Positions 45,256-55,259 of a stretch of 64,000 nucleotides of DNA are shown in pieces. The number at the start of each line of letters is the position of its first letter. Position 1 is the first letter of the stretch. The position numbers and the translations under genes are program-made. Below the pieces are notes generated by a model. That model saw nothing but the letters and a program-made list of their open reading frames with translations. It searched no databases and was not told where the DNA came from. The stretch comes from Diogma glabrata (lineage: Eukaryota; Arthropoda; Insecta; Diptera; Cylindrotomidae), in contig OY856188.1 in assembly GCA_963693315.1 (NCBI GenBank), forward strand, positions 269,943,114 through 270,007,113, given 5' to 3'.

Positions 45256-47102
45256 TTAGGACAGTTAAAGAAAAAATGACCTAACGTTCTACAATTCCAA
45301 CAACGAACTTTTTCAAGCAAGTGTCTCGGAACAGACAACGGTGGTGGTAAACGGTTTGGAAAGTTAGTGGTGAAAGCAGAAACATTTTGGGTTGGAGATG
45401 TTTGGGTTTCTATGTTTGTTGTGTTTTGATGCAGGTATGGTGTGAAAGATGAGTTATTATCCATTTCATTCACGGATCGAAAATTTAGGCGTGGATGAAT
45501 GTTAGGGTCAAATGAATTCGAACGTGTTGGGTACGAAAAACTTGAATTTCGTTCTGGAACATAATTAATTTGCCGCCATGCATTTTCAATTAAAACGCAT
45601 TCATCAAAAAGTGCCGCAGTTGAAAGAAATCTTCTACCTGCTAACTTTTCCTTTAGTCCAGGTCGCATGTTGCCATGCAAAATAAGCATGAACTCAAAAT
45701 CACTCAAAGGTGCTGATAAAGCAAGAGTTATTTCTGCTAGTGCACTGTAAAAATCTTGGAAAGTTTCATTCGGTTTTTGTTTTCTTCCCCCTAGGGTTTG
45801 GCGAACATCAAAGTCATTTCTTTCATCCTTGAATTGTCTTTTTAATGCATTACGGAGTTCCATCCAAGACGTTGGACGGTTGGTTTCTTTATATGACCAA
45901 AACCAATTTAACGCTTTACCTTTCAGTAGGTATTGGATATCATTCATCAAAACATACAACGGAACATTGTATGACGAGGCATTAGTTTCGACTCGATACA
46001 AGAAGCGCTCAATGTTGAGTCCTTCCCTTGACCCATCAAAGAATAAATTCCATTTATGAATTGGAGGAAATGATTTGTGGAAGCCACCTTGAAGGTGCGT
46101 GTCATAATTCACTCTAAGGTCGCGTTGAGGAGTACGTTGATGAGGACTTGATGCTACTGGCTTTATCTCACCCGCCAAGATTTCATTAGATGAAACATCC
46201 ATGTTTGGTGCTGATGTTGGGTTTGTCGATACTAAAAGGAGACGTGAAAGCATGGTATTTAATAGATCAGAAAAATGAGACTGTTTATTTACTTCCGGAT
46301 TTTGGATAAGTTGGCAACATTCGGAGATGGCCAATTGAAGTGGATCCGATTTGGTGGCATTTGGTATATGAGATGTCATAGGATTCTGAATGTTTGTTAC
46401 TACAGTTGTTAAATTTCCTAGTAATGAGGATGGATTCACGTTACTAGAAGCAGGAAGATTGGAGGTAGTCGAACTAGATGCTATAGAGCTACTTGGAAAT
46501 TTGTCTGAGGGATTCGACCTTTGAGGAAGTGGTTGTTTGGAAAGAACACTTTCTGGAGCACTAGCAACAGATTTCCCTTCGTTGTCAGACATATTTTGTT
46601 CTTGAAGGTGCATCGTATTTCCTATTATGTTTTTCGCTGAAGTATTATCGATTTCCTCTAAATCATGGATGGACTTGTCCAAATTTCCATCGTCAATATT
46701 AGCTTCATTTAGAGTGGTTATTAATTTATCGCATAGTAAAGAAACAGCCGGATATTCATCTGCCACCGCAGGAGAGACCGCAATTCGATTCAACCGACCC
46801 CTATAATGTAAAGCACGCGTTTGCATCGACTGCAGGATTAATGATTTATGAAGTGTATCCGAACGTAATGCAGAGATGAGTGACTCTTGCATTTCAACGA
46901 TTTTACCGGCGCAAAGTGCTACTTCTCTTTTAGGATTCTTGCTTGCTGCCAGGTGAGCTATATGTGGAAGTTGATCTGCACCAGAAGCTTCCTGATCCAA
47001 ACAAAATTTCAACATTGTTAATTGTACCGAATTTAACCCTTGGATATTCCTAAGAGTGCATTCTACTCTCAATTCATCGGATTCAAGTAATGTTGGATTC
47101 AT
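45039..47102 (-). CDS. Gag polyprotein of the gypsy element (687 aa)
   Basis: It starts at the ATG 47102-47100 and ends within the pol overlap. The N-terminal half (1-340) is helical then Ser/Asn/Pro-rich linker. The capsid domain (about 345-510) contains HKWNLFFDG, LNWFWSY, LRNALKRQF and ETFQDFYSAL, matching the retrotransposon Gag family. A CCHC zinc knuckle is at 601-614 (CWNCRTLGHFFFNC). A second Cys cluster, CxxC...CxxC, is at 623-639. Gag forms the particle that packages element RNA, and the knuckle binds RNA. At 687 residues it is long for a gypsy Gag because of the linker. It is intact. Confidence 0.93.
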   Translation of the reverse strand: MNPTLLESDELRVECTLRNIQGLNSVQLTMLKFCLDQEASGADQLPHIAHLAASKNPKREVALCAGKIVEMQESLISALRSDTLHKSLILQSMQTRALHYRGRLNRIAVSPAVADEYPAVSLLCDKLITTLNEANIDDGNLDKSIHDLEEIDNTSAKNIIGNTMHLQEQNMSDNEGKSVASAPESVLSKQPLPQRSNPSDKFPSSSIASSSTTSNLPASSNVNPSSLLGNLTTVVTNIQNPMTSHIPNATKSDPLQLAISECCQLIQNPEVNKQSHFSDLLNTMLSRLLLVSTNPTSAPNMDVSSNEILAGEIKPVASSPHQRTPQRDLRVNYDTHLQGGFHKSFPPIHKWNLFFDGSREGLNIERFLYRVETNASSYNVPLYVLMNDIQYLLKGKALNWFWSYKETNRPTSWMELRNALKRQFKDERNDFDVRQTLGGRKQKPNETFQDFYSALAEITLALSAPLSDFEFMLILHGNMRPGLKEKLAGRRFLSTAALFDECVLIENAWRQINYVPERNSSFSYPTRSNSFDPNIHPRLNFRSVNEMDNNSSFTPYLHQNTTNIETQTSPTQNVSAFTTNFPNRLPPPLSVPRHLLEKVRCWNCRTLGHFFFNCPKEPQHIFCQGCGQPELTIEYCAKCQENLKRVVTPGIQPPRYLSHPPRTATTSEEAASNTDPDFRQFTQQTRR

Positions 47103-48239
47103 TTTAACCTAGGTAAATGTGAACAAGTACTACTTTGTGACAAAAAAAAAATTGTAATTCCTAATACTTCCTAGTGCAAACAGAAGAAAAATTTAACACT
47201 ATCCAACGCACCATCGAAAGTTAACAAATCTAATAAGTTTCTAAGGAAAAACGTTGTAATAAAAATAATAGAAAAAGAAAAGAAATTGCAAACAAGCATT
47301 TAGTGTCAAGCTAGCTACTATCAATTTTTCTAATCCAGCTTTCCTATAGTAAATTCAAAGTTATAGAATTTTCAATAAGCGCTTTTATAAACAATAAAAA
47401 AAATAAATTTTCAAAATTTGTGTTCAAAATCATAAAAAAAAAATATAATATTAAATATATGAAGAATATGTATAAATATACGTGAATTTTTGTAATTTTT
47501 ATTTTAGTTTATTTAGAATTCGTAATCAACATGAAATATGTTTCAAACTATTATTATTAATTATTATTCTTATTATTAATTTTGTTTATTCCGAGTATGC
47601 ACTATCGAATTATTTAAAGAGGTAAGACAAATTATATAAACGCAAGAGAGCTATCGACCTTTGGATGACGAAGAAAGCGAGTAAATAACTTATTTAAAGT
47701 TTAACGTCTAAACATAAATAGCAAAAATCGAAATAAAATCATAAATGAGAAAATCTCAGAAATTAATTAAATTGCTATTATTATCAGAGAAACAAAATTT
47801 ACTTTTTATTTCAAATATCAAAATACGGTACTCCGTAGAAGATTGATCAAAGTAAAAAAATTGTTTTATTTGAATGACGTAGTTAAACTTTTAATTATTA
47901 CAATATAACTCCATAGTGAATTGATTAGTATATCAAATTCAAAACATCGTCTGACGAATATTGATTACGTCATAAACACAAATGGAGTTGTTAAAAAAAA
48001 GTATGTGTATCAACCTAGATAAGCAGGTTCTATTCAAAATTTGAAAATTATTTTACCAATTTTACTAACTGTAGCTAATAAAATATATAATGAATCATAA
48101 AATGATGAAATGTTAATGAGGATTTTTAATAAAAAAAATCTAAGAAATCAGCAACAAAAACAATCAATATCAAAACATCTGTTGAAAGATATGATTTTGT
48201 CGTGATATCAAATCTAATAGAATCTTATATATGAAGCCT
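47103..48239 (-). other. Untranslated leader of the gypsy element
   Basis: 1.1 kb between the primer binding site and the gag ATG with no long frame. It is AT-rich and presumably holds the packaging signal, but nothing specific was recognised. Confidence 0.6.
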
Positions 48240-48249
48240 TTGGGCGCCA
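48240..48249 (-). promoter_or_regulatory. Primer binding site (tRNA-Lys type)
   Basis: TGGCGCCCAA on the - strand begins one base after the 5' LTR end. It is complementary to the 3' end of insect tRNA-Lys (CCA plus seven acceptor bases, from general knowledge). The match stops after ten bases. Confidence 0.75.
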
Positions 48250-48250
48250 C

Positions 48251-49327
48251 TGTGACCATTGCCACAGGCTCTGAATAAAGAATCGGTGCGGTATCTGCCC
48301 GCTAGCTTTCAGTGATGTTGGGGTGGGCTTTACCGATAATTCAGAGCTTTAATAATACCGCTTAAAACAAAAATAAATAGGAAGAAGCTTTAATTCTGTT
48401 AACGCTTCTTCATCATCCAACAAATCGCTAGCTCTCTTACTAGTGGGAGTTTATTCGCGCATACTTACAATAAGCTCAATATATAATATAATTACAAGAG
48501 AAAACAACATTTGTTATCTAATTAAATATAATTCCAAAAGAAAAAAAAAATTTTTATAATACAATATTTAGACTTAACTTACCCACAACCTTTTTATTAA
48601 CTCGAGGACGAACACAGCACAGATATTATATTTTTTTTCGGTTTAAATTTGAGGACGAACACAATACAGATATTATTTTTTTTATATGTTAAATGAACAA
48701 TTTTATTTAATGTTGACTGTTGTTAATAGTGTTGAGGTTGTTGTTGAAGGTTATTGAATTCAATTATGATGATGATTGATTCAATTTATATGTAAAATTC
48801 CACATTTTTCGATTTATTTGTTTTTTTTAGAATTTTCAGGTGGGTTGCTTGACCGGATTTTAGTTTGAACTTATGGACTTTAAGTTTATGAACCATAAAT
48901 GTTGCTTTTCACTATAAACTTATGGTTTCTTCTGACAAAAAAATTACTAAGTAAAGAACTTTTTTTGAACTATTCTTGTTTTCATATATCACAATTTTTA
49001 TCATTAATAATAAATTATTCATTTATAAATTTATTTTCGTTATTTATATATATATTTATTTTTTTGAATTATTTAGTAAAACCAATATTTTATCAAAACT
49101 TATTATTATAATAATAGACTAATTATTATAATAATAGACTACTAACTTAGCGCTAATTTTATTTATATCTCTCATATATTTAATTAATTATTTTTTTAGA
49201 CCGATCGTGGTGAAAGACAAAACTTGATTGATTTTTAACATTTTTAATTTCATCGAAGTTAAAAATTAGAAGAAAAAATTATTTTTTTTGTGGTTGCTTA
49301 TTAGGGCTTGTAAACCTACAGGTTACA
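48251..49327 (-). repeat. 5' LTR of the gypsy element (1077 bp)
   Basis: Same sequence as 40652-41729 apart from three differences. Its left end (CACTGTGACC junction at 48250/48251) adjoins the primer site. Its right end (GGTTACA, 49321-49327) adjoins the AAGT target duplication. It should contain the promoter and RNA start on the - strand, but no specific core element was chosen. Confidence 0.95.
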
Positions 49328-49395
49328 AAGTTAGCATATAGATTATAACATATAGATTATAGATTAGCATATAGATTATATTTGCCGTATAAGAA

Positions 49396-49700
49396 CTACA
49401 ACAAGTGTTTCAAATACCGATCATACCGATCGTTTTTAGTATTAATTGTGGTATTTTTCCATCCATCAATTAGTAGAACAGAATTTTTGCTTATTTTATT
49501 CCGCTTTTGAATACAGTCTCTAATATTGTGGTAGATAGAGTTTTTCACGTGAGTGGAACATATGATGAACGAAGTTTTTTTAATGAATTTTATAGTGGTC
49601 AGATTCCACAACACAAAAGGATTATTGGATTTAAAAAAATTTCACAAATATTTATTTATTTCTTAATTCCTTCAGATGAAATTTTGTCCATAAAACCTTC
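49396..49700 (-). pseudogene. hAT transposase remnant of the interrupted element
   Basis: On the - strand, a shifted frame near 49700-49570 reads FCVVESDHYKIH, then KKLRSSYVPLT*KTLSTTIL. The frame 49614-49396 continues KNSVLLIDGWKNTTINTKN. This order matches hAT transposases: iPFxvVEsxxFxxFixxLRPsYxxPsRxxLSxxLL ... tDGWxn. Two frame changes and a stop are visible, and the DDE catalytic centre and C-terminal dimerisation domain are missing. It belongs to the hAT element whose ends are at 40423 and 50377. Confidence 0.7.
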
Positions 49701-50708
49701 ATCTATTTTCTGTTGTTTTTTAAATTTAGTGTTTCATATATTCGAATTCAGTCATATTGTACACTACAAGAGACTTCGAAGCTAGTCGAAGCTATAAAAG
49801 AAAACTCTATATTCCAAAAACAACACAAATAGAAAGTGGCATACTGATGCTACGCAACCAGTCAATTAATCGACAATTTGCAACTCAATATTTTGCCGTT
49901 CAGATTCACAATCCTTTTCAATTTGTAATTCCATTGGGGTTGCTTTAGGGTTTTTGCAATTGTCATCAATGATTTGAATTATTTTTGTGCATATGTAACC
50001 CATTTATATAGCGGTATTTTAATCATAAATATAGCGGTATTTTAATCATATTTCTGCAAAAATCACATGAAGCCACATTTCTATTTTCTTGTTTAATAGA
50101 AATAAATTTTAAATCCTTCCACAATAATTGTAGAGGACGGACGACTGGTCGTTTTGAGTATTTAAATATTTTTATAAAATTATTTTTATAAAAAAGTGTG
50201 GTACTTTAACTTATTACTCAACACTGAAAAAAAATTATTTTGAACTAAAAAATTGGGTTTGAATACAAAAACACGAGAAACTAACTGTCAAAGTTTGCGA
50301 CGCATTTGCGACATTTGCGACGCTTTTGCGACTCGTCACGTAACAAACTCTTTGCGACACGTCATTACCCATCACTGATTTTTTTATATGTGCGGTGGTT
50401 AAATTAATTCGTTGGGTGGTTAGTAACTCACTGCTTCGTAAAATATGACTTCATAATATTTGTTCGTTGGAAGGTGCGATTTATTTAATTGAATTCACTA
50501 CTTAAGTATTCGCCAACAATATCTCTAGCACCATATTACAATAATAATGTGTTGTAGGTATTATACTTATCGTTAGGATTTGCCTTATTCTGGAAGTTTC
50601 GTCATTGACTGACAACAACACTGACTTTAATTTCATATATATTTAAGCTTAAGTTACATTTATTTTACATCAAAAATTTTTTTATAATATGTATTTTCTT
50701 TATTTCAG

Positions 50709-50743
50709 AGTTCAACACCAGAAAACAATAACCAGATACAATG
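50709..50743 (+). CDS. Possible 35-bp exon ending in a start codon (ATG|GTAAGT)
   Basis: An acceptor-like TTTATTTCAG ends at 50708. The next 35 bases (AGTTCAACACC...GATACAATG) end exactly in ATG followed by a strong donor, GTAAGTAA. A 5' UTR exon with the start codon as its last three bases is known in several insect genes, so this may be the start of a gene on the + strand. No further exon was recognised before the window ends. It could equally be a chance match. Confidence 0.35.
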
Positions 50744-50749
50744 GTAAGT

Positions 50750-51420
50750 AAAATTATCTCAACCAGAATGTTTGAGAACACAAAACGTAATCGAAATAAA
50801 AATGTGTTTATATTTTGACAACTTAAATTTTCTTGGTACAACTCTCGCCATCTATTTTCATCCATTATCATTATCCGCGCGTTTGTTTACATGGGTGCAT
50901 AGTGTTTACCCTAGTCACCACATATGTATTTGTGGCGAACTAGCTGTAATAAATTTTTGTTGAAATTGCTGTTAACGCCTAGGAATAATTCTGACAGAAC
51001 TAAAAAATAAATTAACACATTTTTTTATTCATTCTGTGTTACAAAAAAGTTCCCTAAATGTGTTTTATTTATGTATTCATTCCTTAAAATATTTATTGTG
51101 TTAAAACTTAATGATATGCTGATATATTATAAATGCAAACTAAATAACATTGAAGAAAAATTTAAATCTTTAATATCTTTAAAATCTTAAATAACAAACA
51201 GTTCTCAAATTACATATAAACATTGTTTCTTTGTTAACGAACTATTGGTAATCAACACATGTTATATTGGCTGTAAATAATAATTAGAATTTAATCAAGA
51301 AAAATTATATTGTTTGAATTATTATCACCTCAATATCTCCAAGGAATTACACACTACGCAGCTACAAATTATTCACTACACATCTCTAAATTATAGAAAT
51401 CCTGAAAAACGTGTTCTAGA
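50750..51420. other. AT-rich, no gene recognised
   Basis: If the exon at 50709 is real, this would be intron. Otherwise intergenic. Confidence 0.4.
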
Positions 51421-51427
51421 CAGAGTT

Positions 51428-52645
51428 GTGAAAACTTGACCATTTTTGATTTTCCTGAAACTTGACATATAAGTAGTATGGACAAAATAAAAAATACGAC
51501 TTATTTTAAAATTTTTTTAAAGTGCATAGTTTGAGCACAGGGGGACACACACAGGGGGACACACCCCAACATGCATGAAAAATGAAAATTCTGCCAATCC
51601 GATGTAACTTTGAAATTAAATTGCTCAAGAACGGCTATCCCGATTTCATCAAACTTTTTTTGTTTGAAAGATGATTAATTAGTCGTAAAATTAATTTATG
51701 GTTCTTCTAGTTAATTTTTAAATAAAAATATTAAAAAAACTTTTTTAAAGATCGCGCTAGGGTCAAACATTAATTGGAATTTAATTAATTTTTTTTTCTG
51801 AAAATAGTTCTATCCTTACTGTAAAATATATCAAACTTACAAAGAGGCTAAAATTCTTACTCTTGAGATATTAAATTTTAAAGATTTTTATTCCGATTAA
51901 AATTCTAATTGTTCATTATTTTTTCGAACAATTTATATGATCAAAAAATTTTAACCACTGAAGTTCGAGAAAATAATGAACAATTAGAATTTTAATCGGA
52001 CTAAAAATCTTTAAAATTGAGTATCTCAAGAAAACGAATTAACGCCCCTTTGTAAATTTGATATATTTTAAAGGAATGTTAGAACTATATTGAAAAAATA
52101 AAATAAATTAAAACTTAATTGATTTTAAAATTTTTTGTTAATGGAAGTTGTTTGAAAAAATGAAGAAAAATTCGAATTTCAGCCGTACTAAAAGTCTTTA
52201 AAATTTAATATCTCAACAATAAGAATTTAAGCCTCTTTGTAAGCTTGATATATTTTACAGTAAGGATAGAACTATTTTCAGAAAAAAAATTAATTAAATT
52301 CCAATTAATGTTTGACCCTAGCGCCATCTTTAAAAAAGTTTTTTTAATATTTTTATTTAAAAATTAATTATAAAAACAATAAATTAATTTTTTTTCAAAC
52401 GACTAATTAATCATCTATCAAACGAAAAAAAGTTTGATGAAATCGTTATAGCCGTTCTTGAGCAATTTAATTTCAAAGTTACATCGGATTGGCAGAATTT
52501 TCATTTTTCATGCATATTGGGGTGCCCCTTATGCTCAAACTATGCACTTTAAAAAAATTTTAAAATCAGTCGTATTTTTTATTTTGTCCATACTACTTAT
52601 ATGTCAAGTTTCAGGAAAATCAAAAATGGTCAAGTTCAAATTTCG
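51428..52645. repeat. 1.2-kb foldback element
   Basis: The left arm (51428-51900) and right arm (about 52190-52645) are imperfect reverse complements. Pairs include ACTTGACCATTTTTGATTTT (51434) with AAAATCAAAAATGGTCAAGT (52617), GTAGTATGGACAAAATAAAA (51473) with its complement near 52577, and CTATCCTTACTGTAAAATAT (51811) with ATATTTTACAGTAAGGATAG (52249). A further partial copy of the inner module lies in the direct sense at about 51990-52110. The + strand frame 52458-52781 is in the right arm and is not a gene. Confidence 0.8.
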
Positions 52646-52649
52646 ACTT

Positions 52650-53715
52650 TTTCACCTGCGTAGATCACGTTTTTCATCTATATATTATTATGACCATAAT
52701 TTTGAAATTATGGGATTTTCCGTTTTTTCCCACTTATTTCCGCACCTGACTAAAAATTTTGAAGCCTGTTGGTTACATTAACAACTCTAGATATGTGTTG
52801 AATATCAAACGTAAAATGACATTAAGATGCCATTAACATTGTCATTAAGATTCCTAAATAGCCAGAAGTATGCGAAAAAGTGCAAATATTTAATAGAATA
52901 ATGCATGGTGAAATCTTCAATAGCTCACCTATCTTCAAGAAGATATCAGAAACGTTTTATAATAGAGAAAACTAATAAAGGTTCACGATTAAGCCCTATA
53001 TTTTTGATGCGAATCATTTAGTTAAACACAGAAGAAACTAATTGATATCCAAATCTTAATTTTCGGTTGTATAAAAGCACCAATTGTCTTGACGGCAACC
53101 TCGACCATTGCGGCAAGTTTAATCGCGTAGATTGTCGAGCAATGGAGTGGAAAATGGAAAGGAAATGGTCGGCTAAATTGTCGTCTCACTAAGCTACCGC
53201 TTGTATATCCACAGTTTTAATGACGTCGTTAGACCATTGGATAACACGCTGTCCATTCTTGTTAGACCCTTTGTTAAAATAATTGAGAATTAATTGTCAG
53301 TTAATATTTTTCATCCCTAAAAATTGACAAATTTGTGTAATACTTAAGAGTAGGTTCGATTTTTGTTGAAAAAATGTATACCAGGATAACGAAGCGTTTT
53401 GGAACCCCCGCAAAGTCATTCGAATGAATCCAAAAAAACTAAACGGAGTAAAAATTGCCGTATTTGCTATGTTGTGTACATAAAGTCACTGCAAGATCGT
53501 CACTCTTCGTTCTTATTTTTGAAAATATGGAGAGAAGGGCGTTTGACGACGGGTAGATGCTTTGATTCATCATAGATTCAAATTAATTTTTAACTATGGA
53601 AAATTTGTAAAGAGCAAATCGCTAATACTTACGAAAATTGGCGGGCCATATGTTTCAAAAACAGCAGCAGAATGACCGCTGAAACCTGTGTTCGTATTGA
53701 CCAAAAAGGAGTTTC
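52650..53715. other. Intergenic
   Basis: 53090-53715 is less AT-rich and could be an old element, since the small element at 53719 interrupts it. No protein motif was readable. Confidence 0.35.
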
Positions 53716-53718
53716 AGC

Positions 53719-53949
53719 ACACAAAAAAATTTTATGGTTAAATTGATCAAACTTTTAGAGAACCATACTATGGTGATATGTTAACTATATTTTATGGTTG
53801 CTATTATATATAAGGAACCATACTATGGCGATAGATAACCACATTTTATGGTTGTTATTATAGATACAGAACCATACTATGATAATAATTGACCACATTT
53901 TATGGTTATCTAAAAATATGATCAATTTAACCATAAAATTTTTTTGTGT
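53719..53949. mobile_element. 231-bp MITE with perfect 31-bp terminal inverted repeats
   Basis: ACACAAAAAAATTTTATGG... (53719-53749) is repeated exactly in reverse complement at 53919-53949. Between them are three imperfect ~55-bp direct repeats starting GAACCATACTATGG (about 53759, 53815, 53869), each with a CATTTTATGGTT word. TCAG/CTGA just outside the ends may extend the repeats with one mismatch. No ORF is present. Superfamily unknown. Confidence 0.8.
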
Positions 53950-55240
53950 CTGAGAGTCAGAAACAAGAAGATAGTATTTGGTAAGGCTATCGTCATAAGG
54001 CGTCTCGTGTGATAGGACAAATATTTGTTGATTTGAGAAGAAGACGAAGAATGACTTAAATAGTGCTTGACTGGGCATGTATTTCTTTACGTTCTATTGG
54101 TAGGTGTGGTGCTAGCTAAAATAGAGTTATAGCGCACGCTATTTAAAAAAATATTGTGCCTAAACAAATTGTCATTCTCCAAAAAGCATTAAGTTATATA
54201 TATATATATATCCTTGCGTTGCGCCCAAACTCTAATGAAAACATATAATACTATTGTATTTTTTGTTCTTCTCTGTACTTTTTGAAAACAAAACACCTTT
54301 GCCCTATAATATTGATGTTTCCGCTGTCTGAAATTTTTTCGGTATAGCAAGAAAATTAAAGCTTTAAAATATAATTATTTCGTGGTCCTGACGGATCATT
54401 TGGCAGATGTTCAGAAAACTTATTGGATAATATTTGTTTCTGGTGTTAAACAAATTTATCTACAAATTAGATGCGAAAGATTTTCAAAATTTTATGACGT
54501 TTAACATTAAAACTCAACGAAACGAATTCACATAACAAATTTAATTAGACAACAAACTAATCCCCAAAGATATTTAAGTCACACTCAGAGCACAGAGGCT
54601 AATACATATAATCCCGCGAATTATTACTCACAGAAAATATCTTTCAGCAAACGGCTGTAAAATTTTCCGTTGGTATGGAGAAGGTTAGTCTTACTTTTTC
54701 GTAGTAAAATGAAAGCGATTTTTGTATTGCACTGCATCAAAAAGAATACAAATCTGGATAACTCAGCGTACATGTGCCGAACATCAAAACTAAAATCATT
54801 TCTCAAAAAAATTAAAAATTTAGCAGGCGATGATTTCGTTAACATTTATTAAAAAAACGAAAAATTTATTTTTATTATTCAGATTTTGTTTTTTCCAAAT
54901 ACATAGTTTTAAGTTCTTATTTTTCGTGTTAAATTGAAATAATATATTTTCCTAAAAGAGATGAAAACATTGTTTTTTTCGTGAGTAAACATTTGTTCAC
55001 GAGACGCGCTAGCGTCGAGTGAGACATGTTTACGAACGAAAAACGTTTTTATCTCGCGTAGGAAATGCAATTTTTTCTATGATAGTAATATATAATCGAT
55101 ATTTACTATAAATTATAAAGTTATAAATCGACAACAAAACATTCAAAATTCATATTCTATTTTTTCATGGTTACGTTGTTTAAAATACTTTGTAAAATTA
55201 TATGAAAAACCATAGCAACTATAATTTGTTATATTTTTAT
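53950..55240. other. Intergenic with one palindrome
   Basis: A ~75-bp imperfect palindrome at about 54974-55047 (TTTTTTCGTGAGTAAACAT ... ATGTTTACGAACGAAAAAC) has GACGCGCTAGCGTC at its centre. Otherwise AT-rich without recognised genes. Confidence 0.45.
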
Positions 55241-55259
55241 ACTAGTGAGTTTACTTTTC

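Larger units (their letters stand above)
40652..49327 (-). mobile_element. Full-length Ty3/gypsy LTR retrotransposon (8676 bp)
   Basis: Long terminal repeats start TG and end CA. A 4-bp target duplication AAGT flanks the element (40648-40651 and 49328-49331). The internal order on the - strand is 5' LTR, primer site, 1.1-kb leader, gag, pol, 3' LTR. Pol order is protease, reverse transcriptase, RNase H, integrase, which defines Ty3/gypsy rather than copia. There is no env: only 136 bp separate the pol stop from the 3' LTR, so it is a retrotransposon that moves within cells. Near-identical LTRs and intact frames indicate recent insertion. A decayed relative lies 1.5 kb to the left. Confidence 0.95.
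40423..50377. mobile_element. hAT transposon (decayed, ~1.3 kb) split by a gypsy insertion
   Basis: The left end CAGAGATGGGTA (40423) and right end (reverse complement CAGTGATGGGTA, ending 50377) are hAT-type terminal inverted repeats. They are flanked by a perfect 8-bp target duplication, ATTTTTTT, at 40415-40422 and 50378-50385. Both subterminal regions carry several TTTGCGAC / GTCGCAAA words, typical transposase-binding repeats. Removing the gypsy insertion leaves about 1.28 kb, which holds a broken transposase on the - strand. The 8-bp duplication is homopolymer-rich and so is slightly weaker evidence than a complex one. Confidence 0.85.

Noticed and set aside
52458..52781. 107-codon + strand frame
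   Set aside because: It is inside the right arm of a foldback element. The left arm is not open in the corresponding frame.
54624..54852. Overlapping frames on both strands at 54624-54852
   Set aside because: Short, with no motif and no splice or promoter context.
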